Below are positions 24,280 through 34,277 of a stretch of DNA of 64,000 bases, one piece after another (position 1 is the first letter of the stretch; the number at the start of each line of letters is the position of its first letter). Where the stretch lies: the NCBI GenBank assembly GCA_030066975.1, contig JASJAO010000013.1, forward strand, positions 1 to 64,000, read 5' to 3'. The translations under genes and the position numbers were made by a program. Below the pieces are notes generated by a model that ran no database searches, had not been told where the DNA came from, and saw only the letters and a program-made list of their open reading frames with translations. Source of the DNA: Henriciella sp. (GTDB taxonomy: Bacteria; Pseudomonadota; Alphaproteobacteria; Caulobacterales; Hyphomonadaceae).

Positions 24280-25170
24280 ATGCGTTCATATAGTTTAATC
24301 TCGCTCCTATTCATGGCTATGGTCGCCTCTTGCGCTTCAAGCAATGCGCAGAGCCGCGGCGGATCAGTCACCGAAGCCACGACAAGGCATACGTCCTTCA
24401 TTGTAACATCAACCAATACTTGTTCAGACATAGTTACGCCACCGGATAATGAAACTGGGTTATCCCTACTCATAGCACCACTCGTCAGCTTCGCTGCTGA
24501 CAGCGTATTCGGAGCTATCAATGCCTATGTCGATCAGCGGAAAAAGGATCTCAATGGTGCGTTCCTAGCCAGCGGTGCGATTATGCAAAATCCCGGCAAT
24601 GTGAACTGCATCGGTATCGTTCGCGGAACGATCGGTGAAGCAAATTTCAACGATCGCCGAAAAGGGAAAATCCCTCAGCCTTCGTTGCAGGCGCTCGGAC
24701 TATCTGACTATCCCGACTTTATGCTCCTTCTGAACTTAAATTCATCGGGCGACTCGCTCGAGATAACGGCGGAGCATCTACGTTACGCTTCCACATCAGC
24801 TCGTCGAAATGGAAGCAGTCAAAAGAACGTAGCCGTTGTACTGGGCTTTTCGAAGACACCGATTGAATCGGCGTCTGGCATAACAAAGGACTCCACGATT
24901 GCTCGTGCTCCGATCAACCTGGGGAAATTGTCTATCGGACGGTATTATGAAGCGGATACTCTTACCGACGTTAGTTTTGGATTGCCGTTGGGAAATGACG
25001 ACTGGAAAGCACCGATATCTATTACCGCCTCTGTTGTCGAAAGCGAGGAGCCAAGTTTGGCGTTGACGGTCCTTTCAAAAGCTTGGGAAGATAATAAGGG
25101 CGATTTTCAAACTGCTTTTGAAGAGCTCTTGAAATCGGCTCTTGGTTCTGATGACGATGACTCAAATTAA
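24280..25170 (+). CDS. Lipoprotein, unknown, upstream of a secreted protease
   Basis: A 296-residue protein read from ATG 24280 (GGGGG six bases upstream; an earlier in-frame start at 24199 lacks a signal-like beginning). The signal sequence ends in a lipobox MVASC, so it should be anchored in a membrane by the Cys near residue 17. The mature part is strand-rich with two further Cys. Not recognised. It overlaps the protease gene by about 20 bases, which implies joint expression. Confidence 0.6.
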   Translation: MRSYSLISLLFMAMVASCASSNAQSRGGSVTEATTRHTSFIVTSTNTCSDIVTPPDNETGLSLLIAPLVSFAADSVFGAINAYVDQRKKDLNGAFLASGAIMQNPGNVNCIGIVRGTIGEANFNDRRKGKIPQPSLQALGLSDYPDFMLLLNLNSSGDSLEITAEHLRYASTSARRNGSSQKNVAVVLGFSKTPIESASGITKDSTIARAPINLGKLSIGRYYEADTLTDVSFGLPLGNDDWKAPISITASVVESEEPSLALTVLSKAWEDNKGDFQTAFEELLKSALGSDDDDSN

Positions 25171-26785
25171 ATGCAGTCTCTTATCGTTCATGATTTACGG
25201 TTTCGCTTTATCCCTGATTCTACAAGCTCAAGCGCAACCGAAGATCACATATGATACGTGGACGCCGCCCGAAACTTCTAAACAGGTTTTGGATGGCCAA
25301 TTTGATGAAACGAAGAAACTTATTGCTGAGTATGAATCGACTCGTACAGCGTTAGAAAACCTAGAACTTGAAATTGATGACCTTAGGTCGAGAACATTCT
25401 TGTGGATTTTCCCAAATCAAGAGGCGCAAGAACGAGCCGAAGAAATGTCGGCAGAGCTCTTCCAAATGAGCCCCGTGGCCAAAACGCAGTTGCATGCATA
25501 TGAGACTATCCTCGCTCAGTATTCGGCGAACCTTGTTGGGCACTCTTCAGCTGGTTTGTTCGTCAAAATGGACGAACTCGCACCTGCCACTAGAGATGCG
25601 TTTCGGACGCAACGGCTCGTTCAGTCGCGAACCGTGTCTAATGATTCCGAGGGCGTTATGGCGATCCGGCTGTTAGATGTCGAACTGGAAGAGAATGTCG
25701 AACTTTCTATCACGAACCCAATATCAGGCTACACTGAGACTTTTGAGTTAGACGAAATCGTAAATTCTAACGGCACATCCTCTTTTTTTGAAGGCCGCGA
25801 AGTCACGATTTCTCTGATTGATAATAGAACTATTCGACAATCTCCGATTGTCTTAGATTCGCTGATTCTGGAACGCATCTACATGGTCCCCAGTGAGGCA
25901 GATCAATACAATGCGCAGTTCGAGGACCAAGAAGACACAAACGTGAGCCCAGTCCCCGAGAGCTCACCCGTCGCACAAACGACATGCGGGCGAACCGATG
26001 ACCGAGTTCAGAAAAAAATTGAATTCATCGGTCGTGTTTCATTCTTGGTGGAACAAAAAACGACAGAACCATATTGCACGGCCTTTATGCTCGAAGGCGG
26101 CTTAGGGGCTACTGCGGGGCACTGCCTTGATACAGATAGGTCTTTGATTAGAGTAGAGTTCAACGTTCCGGATTCAAGATTGGGCAGCCCCAAACTTGGA
26201 AGCCTTGAAGATGTTTACCCACTTGTGATCAATTCCATTAAGTGTCGGCAATGCGAAGAGGTCGATGATCCTGAGCGCGGTCTTGATTGGGGAATATTCC
26301 AATTTGGACATAACCTAAGTGGATCTAGTAAAGACACTCCATTTGACGCTTACGGCTCAGGGTTCTCGTTCGCAGAGGATGCCACGAACCAAGATGAAAT
26401 AGAAATTGCTGGTTACGGCATGCATACGAACCGCAAGACGACACGAACACTTCAAAGTGCAACTGGGGAAATGATTAGTATCACAAAAGTCGAGGATGCC
26501 CCGGTAGCGCGCGTGCTAAATCATAAGGCTGATACGAATTCCGGATCATCTGGGTCTCCAATTCTCGCAGTCAAGACAATAACTACGGGCGAAGAAAAAT
26601 TGGTAGCTATCGGGATTCACACGCATGGAGACTGCCACGAAACCAACAACTACGGAACGTCGTTTCAGAATGGGGAGTTATCAAAACTGTATGAAGAGAT
26701 GACTGCCAACGACGTCAACGAACGCGGCACGTCTGACAACGAAACCGAGGCTGAAATCACCGCAATGTCATTCACCCCAAGCTGA
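25151..26785 (+). CDS. Secreted trypsin-like serine protease
   Basis: A 544-residue protein with a signal peptide (hydrophobic FMIYGFALSLILQAQAQ). The C-terminal half is a chymotrypsin-fold protease: His in ATAGHCLD, Asp in LDWGIFQF and nucleophile Ser in NSGSSGSPI, the expected order and spacing, with paired Cys nearby. The N-terminal 280 residues hold a helical region and a strand-rich segment of unknown function, perhaps a recognition or regulatory part. ATG 25151 is one of several close starts (25142 TTG, 25157 ATG). The substrate cannot be inferred. Confidence 0.78.
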   Translation: MTMTQIKCSLLSFMIYGFALSLILQAQAQPKITYDTWTPPETSKQVLDGQFDETKKLIAEYESTRTALENLELEIDDLRSRTFLWIFPNQEAQERAEEMSAELFQMSPVAKTQLHAYETILAQYSANLVGHSSAGLFVKMDELAPATRDAFRTQRLVQSRTVSNDSEGVMAIRLLDVELEENVELSITNPISGYTETFELDEIVNSNGTSSFFEGREVTISLIDNRTIRQSPIVLDSLILERIYMVPSEADQYNAQFEDQEDTNVSPVPESSPVAQTTCGRTDDRVQKKIEFIGRVSFLVEQKTTEPYCTAFMLEGGLGATAGHCLDTDRSLIRVEFNVPDSRLGSPKLGSLEDVYPLVINSIKCRQCEEVDDPERGLDWGIFQFGHNLSGSSKDTPFDAYGSGFSFAEDATNQDEIEIAGYGMHTNRKTTRTLQSATGEMISITKVEDAPVARVLNHKADTNSGSSGSPILAVKTITTGEEKLVAIGIHTHGDCHETNNYGTSFQNGELSKLYEEMTANDVNERGTSDNETEAEITAMSFTPS

Positions 26786-27125
26786 GAATTTAATCGATTT
26801 CGATCAATAGCCTATCTCTCGCGTTAGAAGGAGATATCTTCCCGGGCTGCCTCGATAACACCATCTGGCTACGAGCTGGCCGTGACATTGCAATTGAGTG
26901 TGCAATGAACCAATACTACAGGCTATAAATGGCTAAGAAACGCTACATAAAACTATATATTTTCAATGATTTGCGATTTTTAGTGGAGTTTACCAAAGTT
27001 GGGGGCAATGTCTTAAATGGAGCGCACAAGCCATTGGCACATGTAAAGTGACCGACTGTTTCTGGCGAGAAATCGCCGTTGGTCAGGCTCGCTCTGAACG
27101 GCTGAAACGCGAGCGAAAGCAGACA
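26786..27125. other. Intergenic region, no gene seen
   Basis: About 340 bases between convergent genes. A small GGCGA/TCGCC hairpin lies at about 27064-27077. No T-run terminator or coding frame is evident. Confidence 0.4.
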
Positions 27126-27332
27126 TTAGACAGGGGCAAATAAGCGCCAATGGGCACGGCGTTGAAAAAACGTTGTCGTTCGGCGTTTGACGTTATGAAA
27201 CGGTGAAAACAGCGATTTACTTTTCATAGCTCTGCATTGTCTGTCCAAATCGAGACCTTCAAATTGTAAGTCTGCGATATTGATAGGACCTTTTTCGAAT
27301 GAAGGTTCCTTGATCGGGTTTTGACTATTCAA
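27126..27332 (-). CDS. Possible short gene at the end of the pentapeptide operon
   Basis: A 68-residue frame that begins with TTG overlapping the stop of the upstream gene (TTGA). The first half looks protein-like (INIADLQFEGLDLDRQCRAM, a pentapeptide-like beginning), the second is basic and less convincing. It may be a real small partner, or a decayed or frameshifted remnant. Confidence 0.3.
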   Translation of the reverse strand: MNSQNPIKEPSFEKGPINIADLQFEGLDLDRQCRAMKSKSLFSPFHNVKRRTTTFFQRRAHWRLFAPV

Positions 27333-28921
27333 AAGAACAGATTCGGTTGTCGATTAGTCGGATCTTCGCACAAAAACACCTCGGACTGGTTCCCCCAAAC
27401 GATACACGTGCCGCGGCCTAGAAAAGTCACGCGTTCAATTTTGGACATACCGCGTGCATGAAATGACCCCAAGAATTGCCCGTCCATATTCCAAAATACA
27501 ACATGGGAATTTTCGTCCCAAGAAGCTAGTCCTCGTTCGCCTGGCGCAACCGTCACGCCGATGACGCCGGCGCGATGTCGATTGAATTCGATATTGCGTT
27601 TTTCAAACGCTAAGCGTTCCTGGTTCCAATAGCTGATACGAATATCCCCTGTGCTTCCCCATGATATGATTGCATCCCGCGCGATGGGCTTGGCGCCACT
27701 TAGGTAGGAATTGTGGACGCTTAGTCTCGACCAGGTTCCGTGATGCAAAGACAGTAAAACCGCATGTCGCCTTAAGCCCCAAAGCAAGACCATGTTGCGA
27801 TGAATTAGCTCGCATCCAGTAATCGCGCTCGTTCCAAGATGGAAGCGCTTAGGACGTTTCAATGACATTTGGAAGCGTTGCGGCGTAAAGCCTAAATCGA
27901 AATACTCTAAGTCTCCATTTGTGAGACAGATGAGCAGTCGGTTTTCCCTCAGAGTGTAGACAGAGGAAATTGCCGTTCCTGAATAAGTCGTTTCGGCGAC
28001 GCGGTCCCCAACCGGGTTAAACAGTTCAAGCGTATCGTCTTGGTAGAGCCCGTAACCAGCATCAAAGACGAAGCTGCGCTTCTTTTTTTTGCGGAAGCTC
28101 TTCGCGATTTGGATCTGATCAAACCCCGGTTCTGCCCCGAGTTCGATGATGAAACACTCCTTGTCGCTTTCAAGGAGCCCCAAGCGATAGCTGAGTTGCA
28201 TTTTATTGAATTTGGATTCAGCAGGGGCGTACAATGAAGCCTGCGTTTGAATTTCATCATCTCTGACTATGACAACTTTGTCTTGATATAGAAGCCGCGC
28301 GCCCGCGCTGCGGTGCTCCAGTCCATCGACTTGGATCAAACGGCTCCCATCTGCTTCTTCCAAGCGCTCTGCCCTACCATCATCAAAAATACGATAGAAG
28401 TTCCCTCGATCATCAACGAGATCAACGTGCGTAGAGCGCTCAGCAACTGCCCCAACAATTGGATAATCACTAATTGCAATGTTTCTATGAGCAACTGGTT
28501 CACCGTGACTTGGAACACCGAGATCGATCGGCGATTGTGCCAAAACGTCGCCACAAAACGCGTCAAAATCCGATGCTTGTTCCAGGGCTTCCCAATCTAC
28601 AACGGCTGCATTGAACTTACAGCCTCTGATTTTGCACCTATCAAAGGTGCACCCTGTGAGGTCGGTATTAGAAAAATCTAGATTGCGCAGATCTTCTCCA
28701 TCGAAACAGATATTGCGCCAACTCCCGCCTGCAATATCCGCCTCATCTAAGCTCGCAGCGCCCAAGAGTTCCCTAAATGTGTTCTTTTTACTATGTAGCA
28801 GATCGAGGATTGTGCGTGAGGCAATCTCTTGGACTTGGCCTTGAGGAATGCCCTCCGGCAGATCAAATGTGATCGAGCGAAGATCATCGCCCATCGCCGA
28901 ATTCCCTTTGTTTTCGGACAT
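27329..28921 (-). CDS. Pentapeptide-repeat and beta-propeller-like fusion protein
   Basis: About 530 residues. After an N-terminal helix region, residues about 60-105 form a short pentapeptide-repeat run (A/D-L-x-x-pattern: ADIAGGSWRNICFDGEDLRN, then LDFSNTDLTGCTFDRCKIRG). The remaining 400 residues are strand-rich with recurring W-containing blades (ITGCELIHRNMVLLWG; IISWGSTGDIRISYWN; LASWDENSHVVFWNMDG), read as a WD40-like propeller. Both parts are protein-binding scaffolds; no enzyme motif is seen. Starts at 28942, 28921 and 28894 are all possible; all overlap or abut the upstream gene. Confidence 0.62.
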   Translation of the reverse strand: MSENKGNSAMGDDLRSITFDLPEGIPQGQVQEIASRTILDLLHSKKNTFRELLGAASLDEADIAGGSWRNICFDGEDLRNLDFSNTDLTGCTFDRCKIRGCKFNAAVVDWEALEQASDFDAFCGDVLAQSPIDLGVPSHGEPVAHRNIAISDYPIVGAVAERSTHVDLVDDRGNFYRIFDDGRAERLEEADGSRLIQVDGLEHRSAGARLLYQDKVVIVRDDEIQTQASLYAPAESKFNKMQLSYRLGLLESDKECFIIELGAEPGFDQIQIAKSFRKKKKRSFVFDAGYGLYQDDTLELFNPVGDRVAETTYSGTAISSVYTLRENRLLICLTNGDLEYFDLGFTPQRFQMSLKRPKRFHLGTSAITGCELIHRNMVLLWGLRRHAVLLSLHHGTWSRLSVHNSYLSGAKPIARDAIISWGSTGDIRISYWNQERLAFEKRNIEFNRHRAGVIGVTVAPGERGLASWDENSHVVFWNMDGQFLGSFHARGMSKIERVTFLGRGTCIVWGNQSEVFLCEDPTNRQPNLFF

Positions 28922-29957
28922 ATCGCTCTGACCCCATATCAATCACGCGGTCTTCAGAACTGATAATTCTCTTCTCTATCTTTCGCTCGGCAATACGTTC
29001 GATCTTCGTACGCAATTCACTGTCAATTCGCCCGACGGTGCTCTCTAAGTCTGGGTTCAAAGCAACCCTCATGAATGGTGTTTGGATCGAAGCGCCCAAC
29101 GTAAACGACGCATCTAGCGCCATTCGGGTGACGGTAAAGGTCGCCGGATTCATGATTTTTACATTTTCATTCAAGGGTTGAGCCGGCGCATAATTAGCAA
29201 CCATCCAAGCGGGCGCAGCTTTGGTACCAACTTCGCGAACAGACAGATTTGGGTTTGAATCGATTGTGCGCTCGGTTTCGCGTTCAACTTCGATGTCGCC
29301 TTCTAAGCTCATATCGATTCGAAACTCCCCCAAAGACACGCAACCTAAGAAGACAGGGTCTACGATTTTCTCTTCACCGGATTGATTCGTGTTGGATGTG
29401 ACATCGGCTTGGGTATCGACAAGATTATTCTGGCTCTCGGTCAGCTCCTCGCGCCCACAAGAAAGCGGCATAACCATAGGCTTCGCGACAATAAGCCCGC
29501 TCCAACTATGATCGTCGGTTTCGACCTGCTCTAAATCGAATACGAAGAGCCGCGGGTTGGGAAATGGTGTTGAATTTTTGCGCTCGACCACGCTTGAGGC
29601 TTCAATCTCAACCGGGTCTCGGCTCGGGAAAAGAAAATTATAAAACGTCTTTGCATCTGTATCGCGCCGTCTTTCACCATTCCCAAGTGCCTCGACATCG
29701 AGGTAAAAAATACACGGCCATTTGAGTTCATAAACTTGCAATATCGCGGCATGCACGTCTGTGCTAAGATATTTGGGAGCTACCAGGCTCTTCGCGTCGG
29801 AGATTCGGCTTGCATTGGTAAGGTGTCCCAGAGATCTGAGCTCTTTGACGAGAGCTTTGGCTGTCGTCGGATAGTCGTTTTGCGGCTTTGAGTTTGCGTA
29901 AGTGAACAGCGCATCCAGCTTTTTGGCAAATTCAAAAAATTCAGGTTTTTTGGTCAT
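28884..29957 (-). CDS. Unknown protein, first gene of the pentapeptide operon
   Basis: A 357-residue protein read from ATG 29957 (a GTG at 29978 is possible). The N-terminal 100 residues look helical and soluble (FFEFAKKLDALFTYANSKPQ); the rest mixes strands and acidic loops, with a charged C-terminus rich in Glu, Arg and Ile. No membrane segment and no recognised domain. It overlaps the pentapeptide/propeller gene, so the two products probably act together. Confidence 0.55.
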   Translation of the reverse strand: MTKKPEFFEFAKKLDALFTYANSKPQNDYPTTAKALVKELRSLGHLTNASRISDAKSLVAPKYLSTDVHAAILQVYELKWPCIFYLDVEALGNGERRRDTDAKTFYNFLFPSRDPVEIEASSVVERKNSTPFPNPRLFVFDLEQVETDDHSWSGLIVAKPMVMPLSCGREELTESQNNLVDTQADVTSNTNQSGEEKIVDPVFLGCVSLGEFRIDMSLEGDIEVERETERTIDSNPNLSVREVGTKAAPAWMVANYAPAQPLNENVKIMNPATFTVTRMALDASFTLGASIQTPFMRVALNPDLESTVGRIDSELRTKIERIAERKIEKRIISSEDRVIDMGSERYVRKQREFGDGR

Positions 29958-30190
29958 ACCAAATTTTTGTCTCCGCACGCATCATTCGGAAAAAACGTAT
30001 CGCCGGATGCGTGTAAGTTCAACGAGTTGCAACGAAGATTGCATCAAAATTTCATACAATTGCGCGGCGAAGCCAATATAGCGGGCGAGGTTGCATTTTA
30101 ACCGGTTTGTGATGGCTCATAATTGCTTGGGTTTGCGGCGATATTGCATGCGAGATTTGAGACCGTTTGGGCATCCAAAGGAGATGCCTC

Positions 30191-30688
30191 ATGAGATTCG
30201 ATCACGCGCTCGCTTCAATTGCTCTATCCATAAGCACTTTAACGCAGAGCTTCACTGCAAGCGCAGAAAACGGAGCTAGGTGCTTCATACTTGAAAGCCA
30301 CCAAGTCCGCGCGCTAGACGCTTATGGAGCGGGCGGCTTTAACGCTTCTAGAGGCAGCCGGGTTCACCAAGGTCTCGACTATCTGTTCGATCCGGGCGAG
30401 ATCGTTACATCTCCCGTGTCAGGTACAGTATTGCGTATTGGCGTGGTTTATCTTGGCACCGAGTTCAAGCTGGTTGAAATCGAAACCAAAGAGCAACTGA
30501 AGCTTCGGATTTTGTACGTGGAGCCTAGTGTTGAATCCGGCCAATCAATCGAAGCTGGACAGCTGATAGGGCGAGCACAAAACATCGGTCTCAGGTATCC
30601 CGGCATTACGCCACATGTCCATATTGATGCAACGGACAAGTTTGGAGTCAGGGTCGACCCCAGGAACCTGCGCAGTTATTGCCGCTAG
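30191..30688 (+). CDS. Secreted M23/LytM-like peptidase domain protein
   Basis: A 165-residue protein read from ATG 30191, with AAGGAG seven bases upstream. A signal peptide (cleavage near FTASA) is followed by an M23-like fold: HQGLDYLFDPGEIVTSPVSG supplies the first metal His and Asp, and PHVHIDA the HxH motif, both in the right order. LytM enzymes cut peptidoglycan peptides. In a mobile element such an enzyme could open the wall for transfer, but it stands alone among cargo genes. Confidence 0.72.
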   Translation: MRFDHALASIALSISTLTQSFTASAENGARCFILESHQVRALDAYGAGGFNASRGSRVHQGLDYLFDPGEIVTSPVSGTVLRIGVVYLGTEFKLVEIETKEQLKLRILYVEPSVESGQSIEAGQLIGRAQNIGLRYPGITPHVHIDATDKFGVRVDPRNLRSYCR

Positions 30689-30805
30689 GACGATGCTTAG
30701 CGTCACATCAATCTCATCTTTGCCAGATGCACTTGCAACTGTTGACAGCAATTATCACGCCAGCCTCCAATAGACGGACCTTTTTACGACCGTATGGGCG
30801 CGAAA

Positions 30806-32362
30806 TCAGATGTAAAATTTGAAGGGTTGTCGCTCCGCGTCCTTGGCGCTGCCCATGACTAGAACATCGCCAACTTTTTTCGCGAACCGGATAGTTACCG
30901 GTTCGCTGTCACTATAATTACAGGCATTATAATTGATCTTTGTCAGCCCCATAATATCGGTCAGCACCCGTTCTAAATCAGGTTTTCCATTGGTCGCCCG
31001 CAAGATAGTCACAAAAAGCGGGTTTGGCGTTTCGGGCCCAAGATAGGTGTCGATGCGCGGGGCATATCCAGAGGTCCACAGATAGGCATCGCTGTCATCG
31101 AGCAGCACTGCCGTGCCGCGTAAGGTTGGATAATCGCCGTTTCTGTAGAGTTTCATTTCCCCGTGGCTGGGCTTGATCCGAACTCCGACAATATTGGTGC
31201 CTTCTGGCGCCACCTCTTCAAACGCCTCCCATTCTTCATCGTTGAATTTCGTGGTGCCATGAATGAAGAGTTCTTTGGGGTATTCATCAAACCGTGTGCG
31301 GTAGGTTTCAAGCACCGTCTCGATCAGCGCTTTGGCGCCCGCCTTGCTCAAATGAAACTCTTTGCGCTCGGTTAGCCACGGGCCGTTGGCACCACGAAAC
31401 ACCACGCCGTCGCCCTCGCTTAGAAACATCTGCGCGGCGCAGCAGGCATGATTGTCAGCATGGTTCGGGATGAGCTTGAAGATCAGTCCGACATAACACA
31501 CCCCCAGGCGCATATCGGCCAAGCGCCAGGGCGGGTTCGATTGCGTTTTATAATAAAGCCCCGTCGCAAGGTTCCAGGCCACCGTTGCGCTGTCTTGCGT
31601 GCCGCGGATCGGTTTGCCTGCTTTGTTTAAAAACGCGTCCGGCGCGAGCGTCGTTTCCCGGATTAGCTGAGACGGCGCCCCGAGCGATAAAAGCCGCGCT
31701 TTGATCTGGCGATGAAAATCCGGAACATCGTCGAAGATCGCCTCATCACTTGTGTCTACAATCCCAGCAAGCAGTGGCATGTCGCTACGTTTAGCTTGGC
31801 TTTTGACATGCTCGCCCGGGGTGAGTACGACTTTGCGTTTCTTCCCCATCTGCGGGCGGCAGCGCTCAAACACTTTTTCAGGGACGACAAAGACCCAAAC
31901 ATCCACCCCGCGCTCCTCATTTTTCAAATGCGCTTCAATGGGCTCGAGAAACATCTCCACGGTTTTCGCCACCGCTTCATGGTGATTGGCGATCGCCGTC
32001 ATGGCCTCAATCTCGTCGAGGTCCAGCGTGTAGGACACGAGGCGTTCCGGATCTAATTTGATCCCATAGGCTTCTGCAAACCCTGGAAAGTCAGACAGAT
32101 GTAGACGGACATGCTTGTCGCGCGGGCCGCGCGGTGGGATTTTAACGCCTCGGACAAGGGTCTTCGCCCAGCTTTTGAAATATCCGATCCCATCTTCTGT
32201 GCCGATCACCCCGACCGTGATCTCTTGGCGCTGAGCCTTTGCCTGCGGTCCATATAGAAACAAACCATCCTTTGGGTGATCCGACATCTGACCATACCCG
32301 AACCCAAGGCGGGGCTCGTCAATATGCAAGGTCGCGAGCGAGGTTTCAGGAAACTCTGTCAT
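30806..32362 (-). CDS. Short prokaryotic Argonaute (SPARTA subunit)
   Basis: A 518-residue MID-PIWI protein read from ATG 32362, with AAGGAG at good distance; it overlaps the TIR-APAZ gene by 17 bases. The PIWI half has the family signatures [27 protein letters not shown] and the C-terminal [19 protein letters not shown]. The usual catalytic Asp positions are not Asp (CY in GVCYVG, T in HGTTKF), so it should bind but not cut nucleic acid, as in characterised short Argonautes. In SPARTA systems RNA-guided recognition of plasmid or phage DNA activates the partner TIR NADase, causing NAD loss and cell death. Confidence 0.9.
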   Translation of the reverse strand: MTEFPETSLATLHIDEPRLGFGYGQMSDHPKDGLFLYGPQAKAQRQEITVGVIGTEDGIGYFKSWAKTLVRGVKIPPRGPRDKHVRLHLSDFPGFAEAYGIKLDPERLVSYTLDLDEIEAMTAIANHHEAVAKTVEMFLEPIEAHLKNEERGVDVWVFVVPEKVFERCRPQMGKKRKVVLTPGEHVKSQAKRSDMPLLAGIVDTSDEAIFDDVPDFHRQIKARLLSLGAPSQLIRETTLAPDAFLNKAGKPIRGTQDSATVAWNLATGLYYKTQSNPPWRLADMRLGVCYVGLIFKLIPNHADNHACCAAQMFLSEGDGVVFRGANGPWLTERKEFHLSKAGAKALIETVLETYRTRFDEYPKELFIHGTTKFNDEEWEAFEEVAPEGTNIVGVRIKPSHGEMKLYRNGDYPTLRGTAVLLDDSDAYLWTSGYAPRIDTYLGPETPNPLFVTILRATNGKPDLERVLTDIMGLTKINYNACNYSDSEPVTIRFAKKVGDVLVMGSAKDAERQPFKFYI

Positions 32363-33788
32363 CGTCGGACTCCTTCTCAAAAGCGAGCTGATCGTCTTCC
32401 TCCGCGTCTGGTTCTGTATCGTGCACAACTGGCGGACCGCTCAGCGTTGTCAGATCCTCTTCCTCGGCTTCTTCATTTTGGACGAAGACTTGCCGCGCGG
32501 TCTTAGGCGAGGTCACTTGTACCGGCATCGCATCTACTGTGATCGACCCGCCGCCTCCGACCGGTAGATCGACGTAGGGACTGTCCCCCGCCAACAGCTC
32601 GAGGAAGGCCATTAACCGACCATGCCAAGCCTTGTTGCGCCACGACGAACAGATCGAGCGGCGGAGGCGGTGCTGGTCCTTTTTCTCGCCAATCACCTTC
32701 AGCGTGTTTTTGTCTTCTTCCGAAAACAAAACCCGCGCCTTCATCCGGTAATGAGGCCAGGGAAAGAGGCTCGGCTGGGCGGACACGCCATAGGACCAGA
32801 TCTTGCCCCGCGCCTTATTGCGGAGAACCGACGATCGTCGTTCGCCTTGGCGCCCCCAGGAGATGCGCTTGTTCAGGTCGATCTGGCTTGCATCTACATG
32901 ATGGGCCGCGCCCGTCGCATAAGCATGGGTGTAAAACCCTTTGGCGCTCATATGTTTTTCCCAAGCCTGCCGAAACAGATTGACCACCATATTCTTGGCG
33001 TCGCGCGCTTCAATGCCCATCGTCTCAGAGCCATGCTCCATGAAGTTGCTCAGAGCAGTCTCGGCTTTGGCCTCAAACCGTCCCACACTGAGGAAATGCT
33101 CTTCAAGATCAAATGGTGAGGCGAATGTCAGCAAACCCCGCTCATGGACAATGACCGGGAGGACGAAATCGGCCGCCCGCGCCTTTAATGTTTCTACGTC
33201 AAAGGGACCTGTCGGCTCCAAAAGATAGAGCTTGTCCGGCGCAGACAGAATACGCAGCCAATTGGAGGTCAGAACTTCCGGTTCATCTTCAAGGCTGACC
33301 GCTTGGCGGCGCTGATAGGCCGCCCAATTGGGATTGATCTCGCCCTTGGATGCCTTGGGGACGTCTTGGCGCTCTAGCGATTTAAGAAGTTCAGCGAGCC
33401 CTTCCGCCCACCTATTTTCGAAATTGATATACTGCAGCTCACCGATCCCGAAGACCTTTTTGAACCGCTTCATTTTCAAGGGCAGAATAAAGTTTGGGTC
33501 CTTAAGCTCCTTGGCGAGGTCCTCTGCGATGCCGATCTCTTCGATCACGCCACGGCGCGCCAGAGTGTCATCGGAGCAGCAGAGCAGCATTTTAACCGCT
33601 TCCGTTTGCAACGTGTCGGTAATTTTTCTGCGCCACACATCACCCGTGTCGAGGCTCAGAATATCAGCGAAGACCTTATACCCTTCTGATTCAAGTCTTG
33701 GCGCCAGCCACAATGCAAAGGGATCATCTCCAGGGGTCGCCTTGGAAATAAAGATTGTTTCTCGAATAGTTGCCGAACCGTTTGCCAT
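32346..33788 (-). CDS. TIR-APAZ effector (SPARTA subunit)
   Basis: A 480-residue protein. The N-terminal TIR domain (about 11-130) starts [19 protein letters not shown], contains [11 protein letters not shown], and has the likely NADase Glu at 83 or 84 in [13 protein letters not shown]. Residues about 190-420 form the APAZ region that pairs with short Argonaute ([31 protein letters not shown]). The C-terminal 60 residues are very acidic, a tail reported to matter for keeping such complexes in check. Gene order (TIR-APAZ, then Ago, overlapping) is that of known SPARTA operons. Confidence 0.9.
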   Translation of the reverse strand: MANGSATIRETIFISKATPGDDPFALWLAPRLESEGYKVFADILSLDTGDVWRRKITDTLQTEAVKMLLCCSDDTLARRGVIEEIGIAEDLAKELKDPNFILPLKMKRFKKVFGIGELQYINFENRWAEGLAELLKSLERQDVPKASKGEINPNWAAYQRRQAVSLEDEPEVLTSNWLRILSAPDKLYLLEPTGPFDVETLKARAADFVLPVIVHERGLLTFASPFDLEEHFLSVGRFEAKAETALSNFMEHGSETMGIEARDAKNMVVNLFRQAWEKHMSAKGFYTHAYATGAAHHVDASQIDLNKRISWGRQGERRSSVLRNKARGKIWSYGVSAQPSLFPWPHYRMKARVLFSEEDKNTLKVIGEKKDQHRLRRSICSSWRNKAWHGRLMAFLELLAGDSPYVDLPVGGGGSITVDAMPVQVTSPKTARQVFVQNEEAEEEDLTTLSGPPVVHDTEPDAEEDDQLAFEKESDDDRVS

Positions 33789-34277
33789 TTTCTCGATATA
33801 GGATGACTCGTGTTCTTCTGCTTCATTCGTTTTTAGTTTTTTGGATAGTCACTCTCGCAAACATTTTATAGGGCTCACTGGCGACTGAATTAGGTAGAAC
33901 GGGCAGATAAACCAATCGCAGAATTAAGGTTTCTCTCGGGATCAACAAACAAACCGCTATTGCCGGTTTAAGGAACTTTGAGCCCCACGCTTTATGTCCG
34001 GTTTTTGGAGTTACTTCGTATCGCCAGTGACTGGTTTGGGGTTTAGCCTGCACTCTGATAACGTCCATCATAGGAATTCATCGGTCCTGCTCGGACTTGA
34101 CGATCAATGGCTTAGGGCTCCGCCCTCGGCGCACTTCGATAAAAATGGACGGTTCCCGAGGCTCGGCGCAAAGCGCCTGCGCCCGCCGTCAATTTTTCTC
34201 TTCCGTTTGCACACCCGCTGTTCGCCACGAGGCAGGGTTTCACAAGCGAAACCCATACCCAATAGGAGGACCATGAA
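33789..34277. other. Intergenic region with inverted repeat before methyltransferase
   Basis: About 490 bases between the divergent SPARTA and methyltransferase genes. GGGTTTC (34235-34241) and GAAACCC (34248-34254) form a perfect 7-bp inverted repeat ten bases before the AGGAGG (34264-34269) of the methyltransferase, a likely operator or leader hairpin. A leftward 82-codon frame at 33823-34071 looks non-coding. Confidence 0.45.

Noticed and set aside
33823-34071. Leftward 82-codon open frame upstream of the SPARTA genes
   Set aside because: No ribosome-binding site, poor protein character, lies in the promoter region between divergent genes.
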